This document shows, in pieces, positions 46,532 through 59,553 of a stretch of 64,000 nucleotides of DNA (position 1 is the first letter of the stretch; each line of letters begins with the position of its first letter). The notes below the pieces were generated by a model. That model searched no databases. It was not told where the DNA came from and was given only the letters and a program-made list of their open reading frames with translations. Both the position numbers and the translations under genes were made by a program. Source of the DNA: Xenopus tropicalis (lineage: Eukaryota > Chordata > Amphibia > Anura > Pipidae); the NCBI RefSeq assembly GCF_000004195.4, contig NC_030683.2:50791358-50855357 (forward strand). Direction: 5' to 3'.

Positions 46532-46875
46532 AGGGGCACATTCATTAAAGTACGAGTTCAAATCCCGAAATGGGAAAAATTCTTATTATATACGATAATT
46601 TCTGATGACCGCAAATATCACGGAAATTCTTGCGAAAAAATCGGAATAGTCACGATAATATCATATTGGCGATCCGAAAGTCACAAAATTTTTGTATCCA
46701 AAGATCGGAAACAGCGGGAAAACCTTTCTGACTTTGATTCTTCTGTGCATGATTTTGGAAGCCTCCCATAGGACTCAATGGCACTCTGCAGACCAACCTG
46801 GCCCAAGGAAAGTCACGATACCGAAGGTTGAATGAATCCGAAACTTCCGTACTCAGTACGACAATACGATTTTGG
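46532..46875. mobile_element. Harbinger-type MITE, one end lost
   Basis: It starts TAGGGGCACATTCATTAAAG and shares GGCACTCTGCAG, CCCAAGGAAAGTCACGATAC and GAATGAATCCGAAACTT with the element at 43444-43840. The right end is degraded. Confidence 0.65.
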
Positions 46876-49140
46876 TAGGGTTCAACTAGATTTTTAAATC
46901 CTGAACTTCTGCCACAGCAAAATGTAGTTGCGTATTGCATGTGTCATGTATTATATTTATTTTTATTCAGGGACCTTAATACTTCTGCTGCCTAACATTT
47001 GGTCATCCACCTGCACATTTATTTAGATACTTTTTATTTTCCTACTAACATCCATTTGTATATTGCGCTTTCCCATTTAGTGATCAGTGATGATATGAGC
47101 TATATTGAGCCAAGGACTCAGACCCTTCTGCTGTTTTACAATTGGTAATGGCACACAGGAAGATTTGTCCACCAGCAATAAAGTGAATTGTTGATGGGAA
47201 AACATGCAGAGATTTTTTTCTGAAGTTAACCTATAATTTATATTTAGTAAAAATAAAGGTTTTTGCTTGCAATATTTGTTCTTATTTATTCCTAGTGCAA
47301 TTCCTTTTGCTTTTTATAATAAAATAATTTCCCTGAGTTTATTCCAGTCTTAAGCTTGTGCTTTCCTTCTGTAAATTTATCCAGTGTCAGTTGTAGAAAC
47401 CTAATTAGAATTCACAGCCGAGGAACCACACATTTAATCTGTCTGACAGCTTCTGCAAGGTTTTTGTTCAGTGAAGGGAGCAGAGTTCCATGAAAAAGAG
47501 AGATGAAGAGAAAGAACAAATTTCCAGTGTACTATATGAAATATATCCTAATCAATACCTAAATATAACAAGATAATTAAAATACCTTACATGATTAATT
47601 GTTTTTTGACCCTACTGTTACAGTGAAGTGTTACAGTTAAAGTGTTCTTTCTCTTGGAAGGGCTTTAGGGTGATTGATGATTTCTGTATGTACATGGCTA
47701 AACTGGTTTAAGTTTTTTATTTTTGACATAGTGTACATCTTTGAATATACTTTTTTGTTTACCAGTGTTATTGACAACAACACCTTGGGTGAGGGACTTC
47801 ACAAAACTGGTCAACATTTTTCACCAGAACAAACATAAACATAAATATAGGAATCAGTTAGATTTTTCTTTTTTAATAGTTTTAATGCAGTCTGTGGATC
47901 AGAGTTAAATGGTTGCTTGGTTGCTATTGGTTACTGAGAAAAATTGCTGCAGTTTTTTGAGTTCCTGGATGGTTAAGTTTTCTTGGAAGTCGTCATTCAG
48001 AATGGCTGGTCTGGGTAGCATTAACTGGGGGGTGAGGGAAACACAATTAAGTTTATTATGAACAGTAGATGTGTCCCTCTGTGCCCTTATTTAAAGCAAA
48101 TGGTTCAAAGGTCCAGTGGCTCAAACACTGACAACTATGTTTTTGTATTTATGGTATACTTTTTATTTTAAATGATCCTCTATACATTGAAATTAATCCA
48201 TTCTACCATTTAGAATTTTATTCTTGAACCGTGTTTTAGCTGTACTACTGGTGTGTAAGCAGCCATTGTGAGCTTTCAGAAGGAGCCAGCACTGCACAGT
48301 AGAACTACTTTCAAATAAGCTATTATTTTTCCTAATCAGTGTATTCAATGTGACCCAAGTCCTATAATACCAAAAGCATTCTCTTTTTTTGTGTTATTCT
48401 CTTGTCTACCTCTAAGTGGGGCATGGGAGCACATTTAGCAATGCAAAGGATTTCTGAATTTGTTTTGCTATCTACAATGCTGAAATCTTCCCCAGGCTTC
48501 AGGAAGCCTACTTTTTGGAAGAGTAAAGGGGTCTGGGGTGTCAGAAATCATTGGCTTTCATTGTGTTCAATGTATGTGGGGCTAAAGTTCCCACTGCTTC
48601 TCACTGTATTTAATGTATTTGTGGTGCCTCTACCCTGTCTTTCACTGTATTGATTGGTGTATTAAGATTGGAGTCAAACATTACCAGTAATGTTGTCCAT
48701 AGCAACTAATCAGCACCAGTAATGTTGTCCATAGCAACCAATCCGAGCTTTGCTATTGTTTTCTAATTTGTAAGTGACCCTTTAAATCTTATTTCTGATT
48801 CGTTACTATGGGCAACATCATCTGTGATGTTTGTCTCCAAAGTAGGGGTGAGATATCACTCCAACTTACAGTGCAGCAGTAAAGCGAGCCTGAAGTTTAT
48901 TAGAGCACAAGTCACATGGCTGAGGGCACCTGGGAAACAAAGAATTTGTCTAGCCTCATGCCAAATTTCAAAATTGAATATAATATATAAATATATCTGT
49001 TTTTCTCTTTTAAAAAAATAAATTTCAGTGCAAGATTCTGCCGGAACAGCACTATTAACTGCAGTGTTTTGAAAAAAAACATATTTAACAGTATACCTTT
49101 AAACATAGGATTGTTTTGCCATTAATATGAATGTATGCAG
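46876..49140. other. AT-rich stretch without recognised gene
   Basis: Mostly unique sequence. A repeat piece at 48680-48830 has AATGTTGTCCATAGCAACYAATC twice in tandem and an inverted match, related to 53510-53620. Confidence 0.45.
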
Positions 49141-49144
49141 CCTA

Positions 49145-49290
49145 GTTAGGATCCAGTACAAAGTTTTGTTTTATTATTACAGATAAAACAAAATCATTTT
49201 TTTAAAGAAATAGAATTATTTGCTTTTAATTGACTCTATGGGAGATGACCTCCCATGATTCTGAGCTTTCTAAATAAAACCGTATTGGTT
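49145..49290. mobile_element. CAGGTATGGGA-type repeat, partial
   Basis: GGATCCAGTACAAAGTTTTG and GACTCTATGGGAGATGACCT mark an internal part in reverse orientation. Confidence 0.65.
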
Positions 49291-49879
49291 CCCTACAACC
49301 GAAAGACATGGTATATTTGTAAGTTTTGCAAGTTAAGTATAGCATGCAGACATTAATGGGTCTTTTCATTGCTTATGCAGAAACAAAAATGCTTTGGTTA
49401 AAAATTCAAAAATATCGAAACTAGAAAAAAGATTAGGGAAATTGAGGACAGGCAAGTCTTAAAGTTTTAGGTGTACAGGGCTGTTGTTTGTGAAAAGATG
49501 TACAGAATATCTATAACAATAAAAATAAAATCGACCTGTGCTGAGCATGTGTTTGTCATTCTTTCAATACTTTATGTCTGTTCTAACAACCTCATCTTAG
49601 ATGGTTGCAGAAGCAAAAGTTTATTTTATGCTCTGCAGAATTGTTTTAGGCTGAAACTAAATATAGGCTTGGTATATTGTGTCACACTGGGGGCATAAAG
49701 CAGAGACCCTTTACAGAGATATTTATACTTTTAAAAAATATTTAGGCTAAGAAGACAATTCAACTGGCAATACTGTAATGTATTCCCTGCAATAAATAAT
49801 GGACTTCCATAGCAGTATTTGTCCTAATTGTAAGCAGGGCTGGATTTAATGGTGCTGCACTCCTAGCCTCCCCCTTTGC

Positions 49880-50700
49880 TGCCACTTTGCATAGTGATTT
49901 GACAAAATTGGAAAACTGGGCAGCAAAATGGAAAATGAGGCTCAATGCTGAAAAGTACAAAGTTATGCACTTTGGTAGATATAATATAAACGTGAGTTAT
50001 ACACTAAATGGTAGTGTGATGGGGGTATCCTTACTTGAAAAGGATCTGGGGATTTTTTAGGTAATAAGTTGTCTGATTTCAGGCAGTGTCATTCGTTGGC
50101 TACTAAAGCAAATAAAGTGCTGTCTTGTATAAAAAGTGCATTGAATTTGAAAACAAAATTTTGCCTTTCTATAGGTCTCTGGTAAGGCTTCATCTTGAGT
50201 ATGCAGTGCAGCTTTGGGCTCCAGTCCTTAGGAAGGATATTAATGAACTGGAGAGAGTGCAGAGATATGCAACTAAACTTGTAAAGGGGTGGAAGATTTA
50301 AACTATGAAGTTAGACTTTCAAGGTTGGGGTTGTTTTCTCTGGAAAAAAGGCGCTTGCAAAGGGACATAATTACTCTGTACAAATACATTAGAGGGGATT
50401 ATAGGCAGATAGGGCATGAGCTTTTTTTTCCCATAAAAATGATCAGCGCACCAGAGGTCACCCCTTTAGATTGGAGGAACAGAACTTCAATTTGAAGCAG
50501 CGTAGGTGGTTTTTCACGGTGAGGGCAGTGAGGTTGGGGAATGCCCTTCCTAGTGATGTTGTAATGGCAGATTCTGTTAATGCCTTTAAGATGGGCCTGG
50601 ATGAGTTCTTGAACAAGCACAGTATCCAAGGCTATTGTGATACTAATATCTACAGTTAGTATTGATTTTGGTATATAGAGTTTGTAAGGACAGGTTTAAC
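49880..50700 (+). pseudogene. CR1-type LINE 3' part
   Basis: It holds fragments of pol after the RT core (WAAKWKMRLNAEKYKVMHFG in a plus frame near 49918) and ends in the C-terminal domain. There, frame 50289-50495 reads [20 protein letters not shown] and ITLYKYIRGDYRQIG, and frame 50471-50659 reads FFTVRAVRLGNALPSDVVMA. Frameshifts separate the pieces. It is the same family as the copy at 40.4-42.2 kb. Confidence 0.85.
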
Positions 50701-51485
50701 CATAGACATATAAGCTTTAGGCCTCCTGGTATATTTAAGGCCTAGAAATAGCAAGAAGTTGCAGCAAATGTTTTGATCATTTAATATAAGTTGTTTTGAT
50801 AATTTAATATAAGTTGTTTACAGATAAGAAATGTTTATCTGCTATAATTTTAAGAACATGCTGAATCATCTACCCTCACCCCACGTTATCAAAGAACCCC
50901 TGATGTCACATGGTGTTTTGGAAAGTATTACAAAACAGGAGCATCAAGAGAAACTTCACGAAAGATGAACAGATAAAAAAGGGAACATTGGACTCTGACT
51001 GGACAAAATATGGGGGCAGTGGGGGCTATTGGAAATTCAATAGCACCATTTGACTTAACACCTCTAGGGGTATATTTAGTATCTTTTGTTTGTTTGCTTT
51101 ACACAGTTTTGCATTGTTTTTAAAATAAGTAAAAGGCAATTTAAAAAATATATATAATAATTATTTAAATAACAAGCATGAATATGTAAGCAACCTATAT
51201 TTTTCTGTGAAAAGTCATCCCAAAACTGTATTTCTTGTGACACATTTTCACGGGGACATGCAAACTGCATCACAATCAATGTAATTTGGCTGGGTGCCTG
51301 AGGTAAAGGAAAATTACTTGGAAAAAAAACGGGAGGAAAATGGAAAACCCCTCTTATAAATTGGTTTAAGACTCTAAGAAATATTTGTTTTTCTTATGAG
51401 GAAATAATGTCTGATTTTTTATTCAATTTCTGTCCTTCATTGTATGGATCATTATTATAAAATAACAAAAGGGGGTATAAAAGTG
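50701..51485. other. AT-rich stretch without recognised gene
   Basis: It has a small tandem doubling (TTTGATCATTTAATATAAGTT then TTTGATAATTTAATATAAGTT near 50770-50815). Nothing else is recognisable. Confidence 0.45.
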
Positions 51486-51489
51486 TATA

Positions 51490-51804
51490 CAGGTATGGGA
51501 TCCCTTATCCGGAAACCCATTATCCAGAAAGTTCAGAATTACGGAAAGGCTACCTCTCATAGACTCCATTGTAAGCTAATAATTCTAATTTTTAAATATG
51601 ACTTTTTCTCTGTAATAATAAAACAGTACCTTGTACTTGATCTCAACTAATATATAATTACCCCTTATTGGAGGCAAAACAAGCTTTATTGAATATTTAA
51701 ATACTTTTTAGCAAACTTAAGTTATGGAGATCCAAATTACAGAAAGATCCCTTATCCAGAAAACCCCAGGTCCTGAGCATTCTGGATAACAGGTCCCATA
51801 CCTG
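51490..51804. mobile_element. CAGGTATGGGA-type repeat, complete copy (315 bp)
   Basis: The ends CAGGTATGGGATCCC and GGTCCCATACCTG are flanked by TATA (51486-51489 and 51805-51808). It is the best copy here for defining the family. Abundance and inverted ends suggest a non-autonomous DNA transposon. I could not assign a superfamily. Confidence 0.9.
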
Positions 51805-51809
51805 TATAA

Positions 51810-53500
51810 GTGAATATAACTGCCAACTGGTGACTGTATGACGAAGAATAAAGATGATTTTGTTGCTTTAAAATACCTGAATATATAATGAATGCTTGCT
51901 TATTATTATTTTACCTGAAAAATATTGTTCAGAAAATTTCCTTCACCTTGGGAGCAAATGGTGCCATAATGCATTTAATGATTATATTTTTATAATTTCA
52001 GCACAGAATAAAAGGTACAATTTTCTTTAAGAATAAGTTATTAAAGTGATTATAATTATCAAGGGATTCAACACTTACAAGGATGACTGTATGTTCTCTT
52101 TTAGGAGACAGTTATCCTTCTATATATTAATCTGTTTGAGTCAGATATATCTATAAAAAAGGATAGACAATTCAGTAGGGACAAGAACCTCTCAAGGCTA
52201 TGCATATAGACTTTTCCCCATGGGTCTGCATTGGTCATCAATGAGATCCTTGGGCCACTGTCAGATGAGGGCCTCATCATGCAATGGGTCATCTTTCTCC
52301 ATTAGGTTTTCTTTTGTTATTTTATAGCTGATCTGAGAGCTGAAAAGTAGACATCTTTGCTCCTGATGAAGCTTGGCGGATACGTGAAACGCGTAGAGCT
52401 GTTTGTGATACATTTTGTTTTTATCCAGATACTGTAAGTAGCCTGTACTGCAGCAGGACTATTTTTAATAAAGGGTATTACACTATATTCTGTTTTTATC
52501 TTTTGCTTTCCCAAATTGAATGGAGATCTTGAACCTACCTCTATCAACAGTGGATTTAATTTCCCTCTGCATATCTTAACTACCATCTGGTGAGTGTGCA
52601 ACTACACCACACTGCGATTTGTAGATTTTATGTGCACCTTGCTATTATTTGGAGTTATAGGCATAACTCTTTCATTTCAGTTTCATTAACTTTTGAAACA
52701 TATTGCACTTTGTATTTTTATTTTTCATGCGCTTCCAACACATTGGGTCTGCACATGTTTTAATACCCATCGAAGAGGGGTATTTTCTTTGGAGGAAGCA
52801 GCAGGAGATTTGAGCACCACAATTATTGTCTACATTGAAGACACCTATAGCGCTGAGTATCACTCACAAACTATTAAAAGTTCAAACACATTTCTGGGGG
52901 TTTTGGGGTCATTTTATGTGTTGCAGATGAAATTGCCCTTTAAGCTGCAAGTCTCAGTTCCCCCAAGAGACCTGTTTAGCTTACTAGTTTCTAGATAATT
53001 ATATAACTGTATCTAAGTGCATCTAAGTAAACTGTAGCTTGTTTACTTTCTGGGCTCTCTGCCAAAAGCCCACTTACTTAGTTAAGTCTGAGAAACAATG
53101 TATCTAAGTGCAGACATAGCTTGTTAACTTTCTGGGCTCTCTGCCAAAAGCTACTTTTTAATTTAATTTGTATCTTTTTTAGCGTTCAGTGCAGTAGATT
53201 AAAGAGAAATGAGGGACTTTTTAGTAAGAATCTGGGACTGCGGGCTGAGCTGTTAAAAGAGGGACAGTTGGGAGGTTATGCTAGCAGGGTGCTGCCTCCC
53301 CACCTAATCTGGTTCTGAAATCTGTCCAGCCTTTACATGTCATCAGGCCAAAGAGCAAGTTCCTGAATCCTGTGTTGAGGTCCCACTGAGCAAATACTTA
53401 GCACTGGAGCACCCTCTTTCATTATAGACTTGCCAGAATAGGTCTTATGGGGTATATAACATTTTTGTGTATTATATATATACCCCGAAAGACTGATTCC
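51810..53500. other. stretch with one repeat-like core, no gene
   Basis: Apart from the hammerhead-like phrase at 52.36 kb and its surroundings (TAAAGGGTATTACACTATAT and following text, probably a retroposed repeat), I see no coding or structural signal. CTTTCTGGGCTCTCTGCCAAAAGC is repeated at about 53048 and 53132. Confidence 0.45.
52361..52400 (+). ncRNA. possible decayed hammerhead-ribozyme-like motif
   Basis: CTGATGA (about 52363-52369) and GAAACGCGT (about 52386-52394) have the spacing and text of a hammerhead core (CUGAUGA...GAAAC). The 16 nt between them do not form a good stem II, so activity is unlikely. Similar CTGATGA...GAAACGCGT phrases recur, as I recall, in amphibian repeats. 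Confidence 0.3.
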
Positions 53501-53504
53501 AAGA

Positions 53505-53625
53505 TTGAAGAAAAATATTACCAGTGATGTTGCCTGTAGCAACCAATCAAATCTTTGCTTTTGGATTCTTGGAACTTGAAATTGTTGATTGGTTGCTACG
53601 GGCAACATCACCAGTAACATTTATT
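53505..53625. repeat. inverted repeat (GTTGCYNGTAGCAACCAATC type)
   Basis: GATGTTGCCTGTAGCAACCA pairs with TGGTTGCTACGGGCAACATC across about 55 bp. Related half-copies lie at 48.68-48.83 kb. Confidence 0.8.
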
Positions 53626-53649
53626 TCCAATGCCTTAACACATTCCTTA

Positions 53650-53940
53650 AGCTGGCCATACACGCACCGCTGATATCGTATGAAACCTTGTTTCGTGCGA
53701 TATTAGATGCTTGTATGGCAAGATGACTGATATTGGTCGACTTGCCGATTGGGCGGGTTAAAAGATTTTGATCGGGTTCCATTGAAAGTGCCTGAGCAAA
53801 ATCTACGTTCAGGGCTGAATCAGCAGAAGGAGGTAGAATTCCTAATTTTTCTACCTTCATATGTGACGATTCAGCCCTGAATGTCTATGGAGGGTGGGTT
53901 GCACGAAAGATCAAAAATCGCCACGTGTGTGTGTGCACCT
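53650..53940. mobile_element. CTGGCCATACAC-family MITE
   Basis: The ends AGCTGGCCATACACGC and GTGTGTGCACCT are flanked by TTA at 53647-53649 and 53941-53943. It is homologous to 34516-34842. Confidence 0.8.
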
Positions 53941-53943
53941 TTA

Positions 53944-55955
53944 GTCTTTACTAAAAATCTGTCCCTTTCTGATTTTAACAGTGTCATCTTCCTCCTTTCT
54001 GACTATTATTCAGATAATTTTGTTGTCTCTTACTCTCTTTACCAACTTGCTCCTTCCCCCACTGTACTAATTCAGAATACATGTGACATAGACCTCCCGG
54101 CTCACTCCTTCAGGTCCACTCTTTCCTCCTTTAAAGAGATGTCTGATCCTGATACCCTGGTTAGCATGTACATCCACATACTAGCCTCCACCATTGACTC
54201 ATTTGCACCCCTGTACCCCCTGTACTCTTCTGTACAAGGTCTGTGGAACATACATGGAGGAAATCCCATACACAAGCAGACTTTATTCATTATAAATTCC
54301 TATTTTCATGCCTCAACTCTGCCTTGTCAAAGGACAAACAGGAGTACTACAATACTCTCATAAACAATAACAAATCTTACCCATGAAGCCAGTTTTCTGT
54401 ATTCAATACCATCCTGCATCCCTCATCAACTCACTCTTACTCACATCTTCAATTCTTCTCTGGCTTCTGGAACTTTCCCCTCTCAGTTCAAACAGGCCTG
54501 TGTCAACCCTATTCATAAACATGGACCCGTCCTGTCTAATTCCCATGCTGTCTTGCTTTGCCTCTAAAATCCTTGAAAGTATTGTGCTTCTGTATTACTA
54601 ACTTAACACCCATAATCTGTTTGACCCACTGCAATCTGGTTTCTGGCCTGCGCACCCTACTGAAACTGTATTGTGCAGAGTTACAAATGATTTTCAGGTT
54701 GTGAAAGCCAAAGGTGACTTCTCTATACTAATCCTCCTTGACCTATCAGCTGCATTTGATACGGTTGACCACTTCCTCCTCATACAAATTATGCATTTGA
54801 TTGGTATCCATAATCAGGCTGCATCATGGATATCATCTTATCATCTTACCTTTCTAACCGATCCTTCACTGTTTTATGCAAACAAAACCTAATCTCCAGT
54901 TCCACTTAATGTAGGGGTACTACCTTCTAGCAATCTCCATCTGGATGAACCAATGCCACCTTAAACTGAACCTAACAAAAACTGAACTGATCATCTTTCC
55001 GCCTAAGCCTAGTCCTACAACCCCCTTTCCTATTTCTATCGATGGCATTCTCATTAACCCTGTCAACTCTGCACATTTTTTGTGAGTGATATTTGACTCC
55101 TCTCTCTCCTTCTTTTATTATATTAACACCACTTTTCAAAAATCATGCAATATTGCCAAAATCCATCTCTTTCTTTCAAGAACTAGGATGCTCATGCATG
55201 CTCTCATCCTATCCCACCTAGACTACTGTAACCTGCTACTTACTGGCCTCCCAAACTCTCATCTATTCCCCTACAGTCTGTCTTAAATACTGCTGCCAGA
55301 ATTCTCCTCTTCTCATCAAGGAAAGTTAAGTCCTTATTGTGGCTTCCCATAAAAACAAAAATAACTTACAAACTCCTTCTCTTAACCTTCAAAGCCCTTC
55401 ACTCCTCTGCACCTCACTGCATCTCTTCTCTTGTGTCGCCATGCATTTCTGAATAACTCCTCTGCTCCTCAAAAAACCAAGCGCTTGGTTGCACCCCCCA
55501 CTACTAATACTGCTGTTTCTCGCTTTAAACCTATCAGCCTTAATGCTCTTTACATTTGGAATGCCATCCCTGATTTCCTCTGGATAGAATCCTCCCTCTT
55601 TTCAGAACTAAACTCAAAGACTACCTCTTGGAGTACACGCACCTGATCTGGGAACTAGTACTTGTATGGCAGTTTCACCACTGTCACCTGCAGCACTATT
55701 ATCCTCCTATTTGTGTCTGTAAGTTACACTACCATATAGATTGTAAGCTCTACATGGCAGGGATCTCCGTACTCTTCTTCTCTTTAATTCTTATTGCAAC
55801 CATACCTTGTATTTGTATTTATTATCATACTTTGTATTTATATATATTATTGTAATAACCCACTGATTGTTGAAGTAATGTATTGTTCTACTTTACACTT
55901 CTGCGTACATAAGTAGCGCTTTATAAATAAAGATATACATACATACAGTACAAAC
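53944..55955 (+). pseudogene. L2-type LINE, degraded copy with 3' end
   Basis: It starts inside the endonuclease (LVFTKNLSLSDFNSV, as in the 28-33 kb element), passes through FRSTLSSFKEMSDPDTLVS, RT scraps ([46 protein letters not shown]), and ends with the L2 3' UTR GTAGCGCTTTATAAATAAAG plus an (ATAC)n tail. Many frameshifts and gaps are present. It begins exactly where the MITE ends. Confidence 0.88.
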
Positions 55956-56720
55956 CGAATGACTACAACAACAACAACCATAAAGACCACAACAACTGTA
56001 ATGAAAACAGCAGTGATTTTTTTTGTCACACAACTTGAAAAACACAGAAAAGTAATAATTGTAGTGATAGTTATTGAATCATTTCTTACAATAACATTAA
56101 TAATGTCACTATTTGTAAGGTAAGTCAACAAAACAAGTGACTACAACTTTTGTGGTTTTAATTTAATTGCTTTTCCAACAGTTTTGTTCTTTACTTAGAT
56201 TTTCATGTTTAATGTTTTTTGCACTTGTCTGCATTGCTTATTGGGAGACAAAGACCAAAGGAGCAGCTCAAGGGTTCATAACCTGTTTAGAATATTTTCT
56301 GCATTTTCTAAAACCTTTGTTTATATACATTTACATTATATTATATCTAGCAAAGACCTTAAAAAGTGTTAGTTATTAGAAGAGCTATTAGACAATGTTG
56401 TTTGTTGTCTGCTCTTTTTAGCAACATATAATAGTTAATCCTCACGTGATTCCTTATTTCAGTAAAATAGGTGTAATTATAGTTATACATATTCTATGGA
56501 ATCAATTAGCAAACAAATACTGGGTTAGCTATCTGATTAAAACCCAACTTATTCCTAAGAGCAATTTTGTTTGCAGGGAGGCTAGTCTCCAAACTGAGAG
56601 ACCTCATCTTATGTAAAGCCTGGTCTGTTGAGAAGGAAAAGGGAAGTGGATTCAGCTTCAGATGAGAGGACTAGAAAGGAAAAATCTGATAAATTATTAA
56701 CTTCTAGGTCAAAATCAGAA
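55956..56720. other. low-complexity then unique sequence
   Basis: A simple ACAACAACAACAACC-rich part (55965-56000) follows the L2 tail. The rest has no recognisable gene. Confidence 0.45.
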
Positions 56721-56724
56721 ATAA

Positions 56725-57020
56725 AGATATGGGACACATTATCTAGAAACCTATTATCCAGAAAGCTTTGAATTGTGGGTAGGACATTTCCCATGGACTC
56801 CATTTTAACCAAATAATTAAATATTTTAAAAATTATCTTTTTTTGTAATAATAAAACAGTATCTTGTTCTTGTTCTTGATCTGAAATATAATTAACCCTT
56901 ATTGGGGATAGAACAATCCTACTGGGTTTATTTAATGTTTAACTTATTTTTTAGTAGACAAAGTATGGAGATCCAAATTACCAAATGACCCCTTATCTGG
57001 TAAATAGGTCCCATGCATGT
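56725..57020. mobile_element. CAGGTATGGGA-type repeat, diverged
   Basis: AAGATATGGGACACATTATC, AAACAGTATCTTGTTCTTG and CAATCCTACTGGGTTTATTT fit the family. The ends are weak. Confidence 0.8.
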
Positions 57021-58860
57021 TCTAGCATGAGAAAAGTCATAGGGCAGAAAGTGAATGATGAGACTTCAGATAAAGTGCCAGCATCAAAGAAAGTGAAGGA
57101 TGAGAATTAGAATCATATAATTTAAAAAGTTAATGGAAAAGTGAAATTCACAGTGAAACGGAAAATCAGGAAATATGGGGACATTTGTGAGAAGGAAGGG
57201 GCAAAAAGAAGAGAAATCTTTATAGGGGTTTGTCATTTGCCCCTACTTTAAACACTTTGGATTGTTTTAGTGGATTTCTTTATTATTTTACATATATTGA
57301 AGGTGATATATTTACTGAATAAAGTTAACTTATGCCAAAAAATATTTTCGAAATGATGTTGTATTTCAGGTTTTATTACTGATGGGTATCGGTGATTCAT
57401 TTATTGAATTTATTTTAAGCAGGTGGAATGAGAAGGGATTTTGTCTTATCAGGTAATTGTTATGATCAAATCTGTGTAATTGTTTTGGGTTAAAAAACCC
57501 AACTTACTGTTCTTCGACTTCAGCTTATTCTTCCGTTTTTTCTTCTTCTTAGCGCCCCCCATTTTCTAAACACTACTCCTCCTACAGTTTTAAGGATACA
57601 GCTCTCAAACTCTCCACACTTCTTCGCCCTATAGCGGAACAGGTTGCTTGTGCTTTTCTAAGCGATACCGTACTCTTTTTTTTGTGGCGCCACTCTGAAC
57701 ACCCCAATTTTCTCATTGACTTTGATAGGGAAGATTTTGAAACTGCTGCCACTCTTACAGCTTTGAAGCTACATCCCCCCAAACTTGAACAACATAATCA
57801 TGGGGTCACCCCCAATAAAACAGTAACATTTGATGGATGACCAAAAGTGGGAGGGGCCAACAAAAGCCCATTAAATGTCACCCATTGACTTTAATGAGGA
57901 AATTGAAACTGCTGCCAATCTACAATCTACAGCTTTGAGACTACACTCCCCAGACTTGAATCACATAGTCATGGGGTCAGCCTAAATGAAAATATGATGA
58001 TTGTTGGATGCCCAAAAGTGGGCGGAGCTGTATACAGCCATTCAGACTTTACCTATTGACTTTCAATGGGGAAATTCAACCTGCTGCCATACTCACAGTA
58101 TTGACACCAGGGTACCCAAACTTTTCACAGTTGGTCACTAAGGGACTGCAGTTTTAGATTTGAAAAAGTGGGAGGAGCCACCAACAGCCAATCAGATTTC
58201 ACCTATTAAATTTTATTGGTTTAATGCCAGGGTTCCCAAACTTTGCACCAAAAAGCCAATCAGATTTTACCTATTGACTTTCAATGGGGGAAATTCAACC
58301 TGCTGCCATTCTCACAGTATAAACACCAGGGTCCCCAAACATTTCACAGTTGCAGATTTGGAAAAGTGGGAGGAGCCACCAACGGCCAATCAGATTTCAA
58401 TCAGTGACAAACTTTGCACAGTTTGTCACTGGGTGACTATGTCCTACGTTTAGAAAAGTGGGGGGAGCCAACAACAGCCAATCAGATTTTACCTATTGAC
58501 TTTCAATGGGGAAATCCAACCTGCTGCCATGCTCACAGTAATAACGCCGGGGTCCCCAAACTTTGCAGAGTTAGGCACCAGGTAACTGGGGTTCAAGGTT
58601 AGAAAAATTGGGCAGAGCCACCAAAAAGCCAATCAGATTTTACCTATTGACTTTAAATGGGGGATATTCAACCTGTTGCCATTCACACAGTATTAACACC
58701 AGGGTCCCCAAACTTTGCAGAGTTAGGCACCAGGTAACTGGGGTTCAAGGTTAGAAAAATTGGGTGGAGCCACAATAAAGCCAATCAGATTTTACCTATT
58801 GACTTTCAATGGGAGAAATTCAACCTGCTGCCATTCTCATAGTATTAACACCAGGGTCCC

Positions 58861-59553
58861 TGTCAGGACTTGCCTGTACCAGAACTCAGGACTCTATGTT
58901 AGGCAGGTTCAGCATTACCGCACTGAGCCACTGGAGACCTTGGGCATCCAGCCCTGTACATTCTGTTAACCCCTCTTCTTTGCTTCTGTGTTTATGTTCT
59001 CCTTCTCCTCCCTTAATTAGCCCAGGTGGTTCCAATCAGTCAATTAACGGGCTTTATAAGCCTGTCACAAGCAACCCCTGGTTGCTTGATCATTGAGCCT
59101 TTTATGTTCCAGTGACCTTACCTGCTTGTTCCAGTCCCTGTTCCTGCCTGACTCCTGCCTGCATACCTGCCTGATTCCGTTACCTTACCCTGTTCTACGA
59201 CTCCTGTTCCTTACCTCTGTTCGATCTCCCGGTTTTGACCTCGGCCTGATTATTGGACTCTCCCTGCCTTCAGCCTGCCTTTGACCACTGCCCGTTATTC
59301 CGGACCCTCCTTGTTTGCTGCCAGTCCTGACCCTCTGCCTGTTTTACGGATTTGTTTCGTCTTCTGCCTGCCTCTGACCACTGGCCTGTTGTAAGGACTT
59401 CCATATTGTTATTACTCAATTTTCATTAATAAATCATGTTTCAGCAACATAACTTGTTTCCTGGCTATCCACAAGCGCAGTACCCCCTGTACCCATATTA
59501 CACGGCATATAAGCTCCTACCTGCCAGCCACCCACCTGTGGCTGCGCCTGACA
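58861..59553 (+). mobile_element. solo LTR in tandem array (693 bp)
   Basis: TGTCAGGACTTG...GCGCCTGACA with a perfect 5-bp duplication GTCCC at 58856-58860 and 59554-59558. Pyrimidine-rich text with repeated CTGCCTG words and an AATAAA at 59430 fit a Gypsy-type LTR in plus orientation. No coding part remains. Confidence 0.88.

Noticed and set aside
58160..58969. ORFs with repeated KWEEPPTANQIS-like peptides
   Set aside because: They are translations of the tandem-array units. Frames change from unit to unit with the spacing, and no start or splice context supports a protein.
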